Of a stretch of 17,344 nt of DNA, positions 15,027 through 17,344 are shown in pieces. Positions within the stretch are counted from its first letter, which is position 1, and each line of letters opens with the position of its first letter. The notes beneath the pieces were generated by a model. It had not been told where the DNA came from. It saw only the letters and a program-made list of their open reading frames with translations, and searched no databases. Location: NCBI GenBank assembly GCA_023460155.1, contig JAEWRF010000198.1:1-17344 (forward strand). Reading direction: 5' to 3'. Origin of the DNA: Bacillota bacterium. Its GTDB lineage: Bacteria > Bacillota > Clostridia > Oscillospirales > Acutalibacteraceae. The translations under genes and the position numbers were made by a program.

Positions 15027-15172
15027 ATTTGCTCTCCTCTACATTTGCCGAATCATTTTTTATGTCGATCACACAAAAACAATACTGATCGAAAATCAGG
15101 TCCCGATGGATAGATTTTTTTCTGTTAAGTGTGATTTATAAAACATTTTGGTACATTCTGCCTTTCTCCCTA

Positions 15173-15200
15173 TTGAAATATCGTGCAGAAGGATTAAAAT
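15173..15200 (+). promoter_or_regulatory. Sigma-A-type promoter of the HD-GYP gene
   Basis: TTGAAA (15173-15178), 16 bases, TAAAAT (15195-15200). The predicted start near 15207 leaves a leader of about 70 bases. No sigma-28-like element is visible here. Confidence 0.6.
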
Positions 15201-15275
15201 AATAGCATCGGGGTGAGTTTTTCTACATTCCACACGGAAGCGATTCTCAAACATTTTCTCGGCGGAGGCAAACCT

Positions 15276-16349
15276 ATGAGATATATTCCCACATCTTGTC
15301 TTCGGGAAGATATGGTGCTTGCAAAAAGCCTATATGGGAACGACGGCGTTCTTTTACTTCAAAAAGGGCAGCAGCTGAAGCAGCCCTATATTTTCTCTAT
15401 CTCGAATTACGGTTTTCAGGGCGTGTACATCAGCGATCAGCTGTCGGATGAAATAGAGATCAAAAACGTCATCGACGACGAATTGAGAAATTCCGCCGTC
15501 AAAGCCGTTCGGGACATTTATGTCCAAAGCCAGACGTTTGGCATCAGTCGGAATATGGCCGACGGTGCAAAAGTAGCCGTTCGCAACATTGTGGAAGAAA
15601 TTATTGACAATCGCAACATCATGGTCAATATGGTTGACCTGAAAACATACGATAACTATACCTACTACCACTCCGTCAATGTCGGCGTGCTTTCGATCGT
15701 GCTCGGGGTTGCTCTTGGGCTGAACCGAAACAGCCTTTACAAGCTTGGGCTGGGAGCGATGCTGCACGACCTTGGAAAAGTGTTTATCGATAAAGCGATC
15801 ATCGACAAACCAGGGCCTCTGACTACGGAAGAATTCTCCGAAATAAAAAAGCATCCCGGTCTGGGGCACGAGTATCTCACGCATACCACCCGGCTGGACG
15901 TGCCCGTGTCTGCGCTCATCGGCGTTCTGCAGCATCACGAGCGAATGGACGGGAGCGGATATCCGGAAGGGATTTCCGGAAAAAGCATCAATCGGTTCAG
16001 CAGAATCATTTCCATAGCGGATGTCTTCGACGCCATGACGGCGGACCGCCCTTACCGGGTGGCGATGATGCCCTCGGACGTAATGGAATACTTAATGGGC
16101 GGTTCAGGGACGCTGTTCGATTCGGATCTTGTCTACCTGTTCACAAGAAAGGTGGCCACCTTTCCGCTCGGCACCTGTGTTCAGCTGAGCAACGGGCTGA
16201 CCGCCATCGTTGTAGAAAACTATGAAGACTGCTGTATGCGCCCCAAGGTAAAGGTAATCAGTGACGACGACGACGAGCCGATCTATCTGGACCTGAAAAA
16301 CGAAAGGAACCTGTCAAACCTGACCATCACGGCCGTTATAAAAATGTAA
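15276..16349 (+). CDS. HD-GYP domain protein, probable cyclic-di-GMP phosphodiesterase
   Basis: A 357-residue cytosolic protein with no membrane segment. N-terminal domain about 1-70 (opening MRYIPTSCLREDMVLAKSLY, common in clostridial HD-GYP proteins), HD-GYP domain about 115-290, and a small C-terminal domain with a poly-Asp patch (330-333). Metal and motif residues are complete: His132, His164-Asp165 (HDLGK), His193, His220-His221, DGSGYP (225-230) and Asp249. This fits an active c-di-GMP hydrolase making GMP or pGpG. The start at 15276 is fixed by GGAGG seven bases before; a GTG at 15213 lacks a good site. It has no receiver or other known sensor, so the input signal is unclear. It ends before a strong terminator. 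Confidence 0.92.
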   Translation: MRYIPTSCLREDMVLAKSLYGNDGVLLLQKGQQLKQPYIFSISNYGFQGVYISDQLSDEIEIKNVIDDELRNSAVKAVRDIYVQSQTFGISRNMADGAKVAVRNIVEEIIDNRNIMVNMVDLKTYDNYTYYHSVNVGVLSIVLGVALGLNRNSLYKLGLGAMLHDLGKVFIDKAIIDKPGPLTTEEFSEIKKHPGLGHEYLTHTTRLDVPVSALIGVLQHHERMDGSGYPEGISGKSINRFSRIISIADVFDAMTADRPYRVAMMPSDVMEYLMGGSGTLFDSDLVYLFTRKVATFPLGTCVQLSNGLTAIVVENYEDCCMRPKVKVISDDDDEPIYLDLKNERNLSNLTITAVIKM

Positions 16350-16397
16350 CTCCGCCAGCCCGCGCTCGATACCGAAAAAAGCTGAGAATTATAATTT

Positions 16398-16432
16398 CCC
16401 CTGTCCGGAGAAAACCGGACAGGGGCTTTCAT
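16398..16432 (+). terminator. Intrinsic terminator after the HD-GYP gene
   Basis: Perfect 11-bp stem CCCCTGTCCGG (16398-16408) and CCGGACAGGGG (16415-16425) with a six-base loop, followed by CTTTCATTTATT. The T tract is broken but the stem is very stable. Confidence 0.88.
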
Positions 16433-16453
16433 TTATTCTCGCCTTTCCCCTCA

Positions 16454-16507
16454 AAACAAAAAACCAAACTTCACGGGCTTACGGATGAGCCCGCAAAATT
16501 TGGTTTT
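16454..16507 (-). terminator. Intrinsic terminator after the acyltransferase gene
   Basis: A two-tier hairpin: outer AAAACCAAA/TTTGGTTTT (16460-16468 with 16499-16507) and inner CGGGCT/AGCCCG (16474-16479 with 16488-16493). On the reverse strand it runs into TTTTTTGTTTT, the expected tract for the acyltransferase gene, which stops at 16584. Confidence 0.82.
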
Positions 16508-16583
16508 ACTGAATTTCAGTGAAGCCTCACACGGAACATTGCAGCGCCAAAGCAATTATATCGGTCACACTGTCAAAAGTCAA

Positions 16584-17344
16584 TCAGCCGTTTTCTGTGT
16601 GGGCAGCGTCCGCCCTGGCTGATTTGTTGAATCTTTTTCTTGTCTGATGCTCTTTGTCAAGCACAGCTTCTCTTGCCGGAACTCCGGTCAACACTGCCAA
16701 CTCGTTCTGCGCTTCGATGACCCGATCCAGCCACAGCTGTTTCAAAGCGTCAAAGTTACGGCAGTCTTTCGGCACAACAATCGGCTTCCCGAATACAAAG
16801 CGGTTTTCGGCCCCTTCAACGGCCTGCTCAATAAACGCCGGCAAAACAGGGATGCCCAGCAGTCTCGCAAGCCAGAACGCCCCCCGCTCAATGTCCTCCG
16901 CCTTGTCTTTATTGATATCATAAATTGTTCCCTGTGAAAAGATCAGGAAATGCTTTGGTTTTTGACCTTCCGCAAACCACTTTTCCGCAGCCCGGATCGC
17001 CGCCATTGATCCGCCGGCGGTATTTCGGTCAACGGCAAATACTTTTTCAAATTTCAGCATCGGGATTAATTCCTTAGGGATGGAAACACCGTTAAAACAG
17101 TTTTCTTTGGCAAAAACAAACAACTCGGGATACGTATCGATTACCCGATGCATAACCTCATAATAAAAACTCATGATTAACGGAGCGTCGGAATCCGTCA
17201 AATGGTTCGACGCGATGATATAAGAAGTTGCAGTAAAATCCTCCGGCACATTATAAGCCTTAAAATGGTATGTCTTAAGCAGCATTTCCTTAGTTTCAAT
17301 TAATTTGTTTTTCAGTTTTTCCGGATCATTAACTAGGTTGATTA
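16584..17344 (-). CDS. PlsC-like 1-acyl-sn-glycerol-3-phosphate acyltransferase, N-terminus outside the window
   Basis: Counting from the Met at 17285, an acyltransferase core is visible: NHLTDSD with His28 and Asp33 (the HX4D catalytic motif), VDRNT (85-89), FSQGT (116-120, the place of the usual FPEGT) and IPVLPAFIE (145-153). The frame stays open from that Met to the window edge through 19 further sense codons (NLVNDPEKLKNKLIE), and the Met has no properly spaced ribosome-binding site, so the true start is probably upstream. PlsC enzymes make phosphatidic acid at the inner membrane face. The basic C-terminal tail (about 200-233) is a lineage-specific extension. The exact acceptor is unproven. 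Confidence 0.85.
   Translation of the reverse strand, partial: INLVNDPEKLKNKLIETKEMLLKTYHFKAYNVPEDFTATSYIIASNHLTDSDAPLIMSFYYEVMHRVIDTYPELFVFAKENCFNGVSIPKELIPMLKFEKVFAVDRNTAGGSMAAIRAAEKWFAEGQKPKHFLIFSQGTIYDINKDKAEDIERGAFWLARLLGIPVLPAFIEQAVEGAENRFVFGKPIVVPKDCRNFDALKQLWLDRVIEAQNELAVLTGVPAREAVLDKEHQTRKRFNKSARADAAHTENG

Noticed and set aside
15066..15091. CGATC...GATCG arms between the TetR and HD-GYP genes as a TetR operator.
   Set aside because: Five-base arms separated by 16 bases are too weak and too far apart for a typical TetR site.
1..17344. CRISPR arrays, tRNA or rRNA genes, insertion sequences, prophage or toxin-antitoxin modules.
   Set aside because: No regularly spaced repeats, tRNA-like cloverleaf, transposase motif or phage gene was seen on either strand. 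This is reading by eye; tRNAscan-SE and an IS search would settle it.

Overview
The window reads as chromosomal DNA of an anaerobic, probably motile Firmicute of the class Clostridia. An Oscillospiraceae-like organism of moderate GC (about 50-58% in most genes, judged by eye) is my best guess. The grounds are strong GGAGG-type ribosome-binding sites, several TTG/GTG starts, clostridial-type protein families, a heterodimeric Gram-positive ABC exporter, an HD-GYP protein, and a FlxA-like gene behind a sigma-28 (flagellar) type promoter. The taxon is an inference; there is no rRNA or other marker gene in the window.

Layout. (1) 1-3073: end of an L-arabinose operon, an FGGY sugar kinase (5' end outside the window), araA and araD, closed by a strong hairpin terminator. 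(2) 3215-3589: a reverse-strand FlxA-like coiled-coil gene with a sigma-28-like promoter. (3) 3886-5679: a pyrimidine salvage pair, cytidine deaminase and pyrimidine-nucleoside phosphorylase. (4) 5695-7619: two unrelated alpha/beta hydrolases on opposite strands, with a 51-residue hypothetical gene between them. (5) 7771-11362: a two-gene heterodimeric ABC multidrug-type exporter with one degenerate and one intact ATP site, closely resembling the TM287/TM288 pair. (6) 11378-12718, reverse strand: an RsgA-type ribosome-assembly GTPase behind a leader that contains a 5-codon upstream ORF, alternative RNA pairings and an intrinsic terminator. (7) 12868-13035: a 55-residue hypothetical gene. (8) 13331-16349: a membrane-tethered SGNH hydrolase, a TetR regulator and an HD-GYP phosphodiesterase. 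(9) 16584-17344: a PlsC-like acyltransferase whose N-terminus lies outside the window.

How the parts work together. The arabinose genes turn L-arabinose into D-xylulose-5-phosphate (AraA isomerase, kinase, AraD epimerase). The cdd/pdp pair turns cytidine into uridine, then uracil plus ribose-1-phosphate. The two ABC halves form one exporter and overlap by 14 bp.

The least ordinary element is the leader of the RsgA gene. Its sequence fits ribosome-controlled transcription attenuation: the uORF (MSVSR) is itself one strand of a long imperfect stem, and a segment inside that stem can instead pair with the 5' arm of the terminator. That layout resembles leaders that respond to translation inhibitors or stress, but I did not recognise this particular leader and its inducer is unknown.
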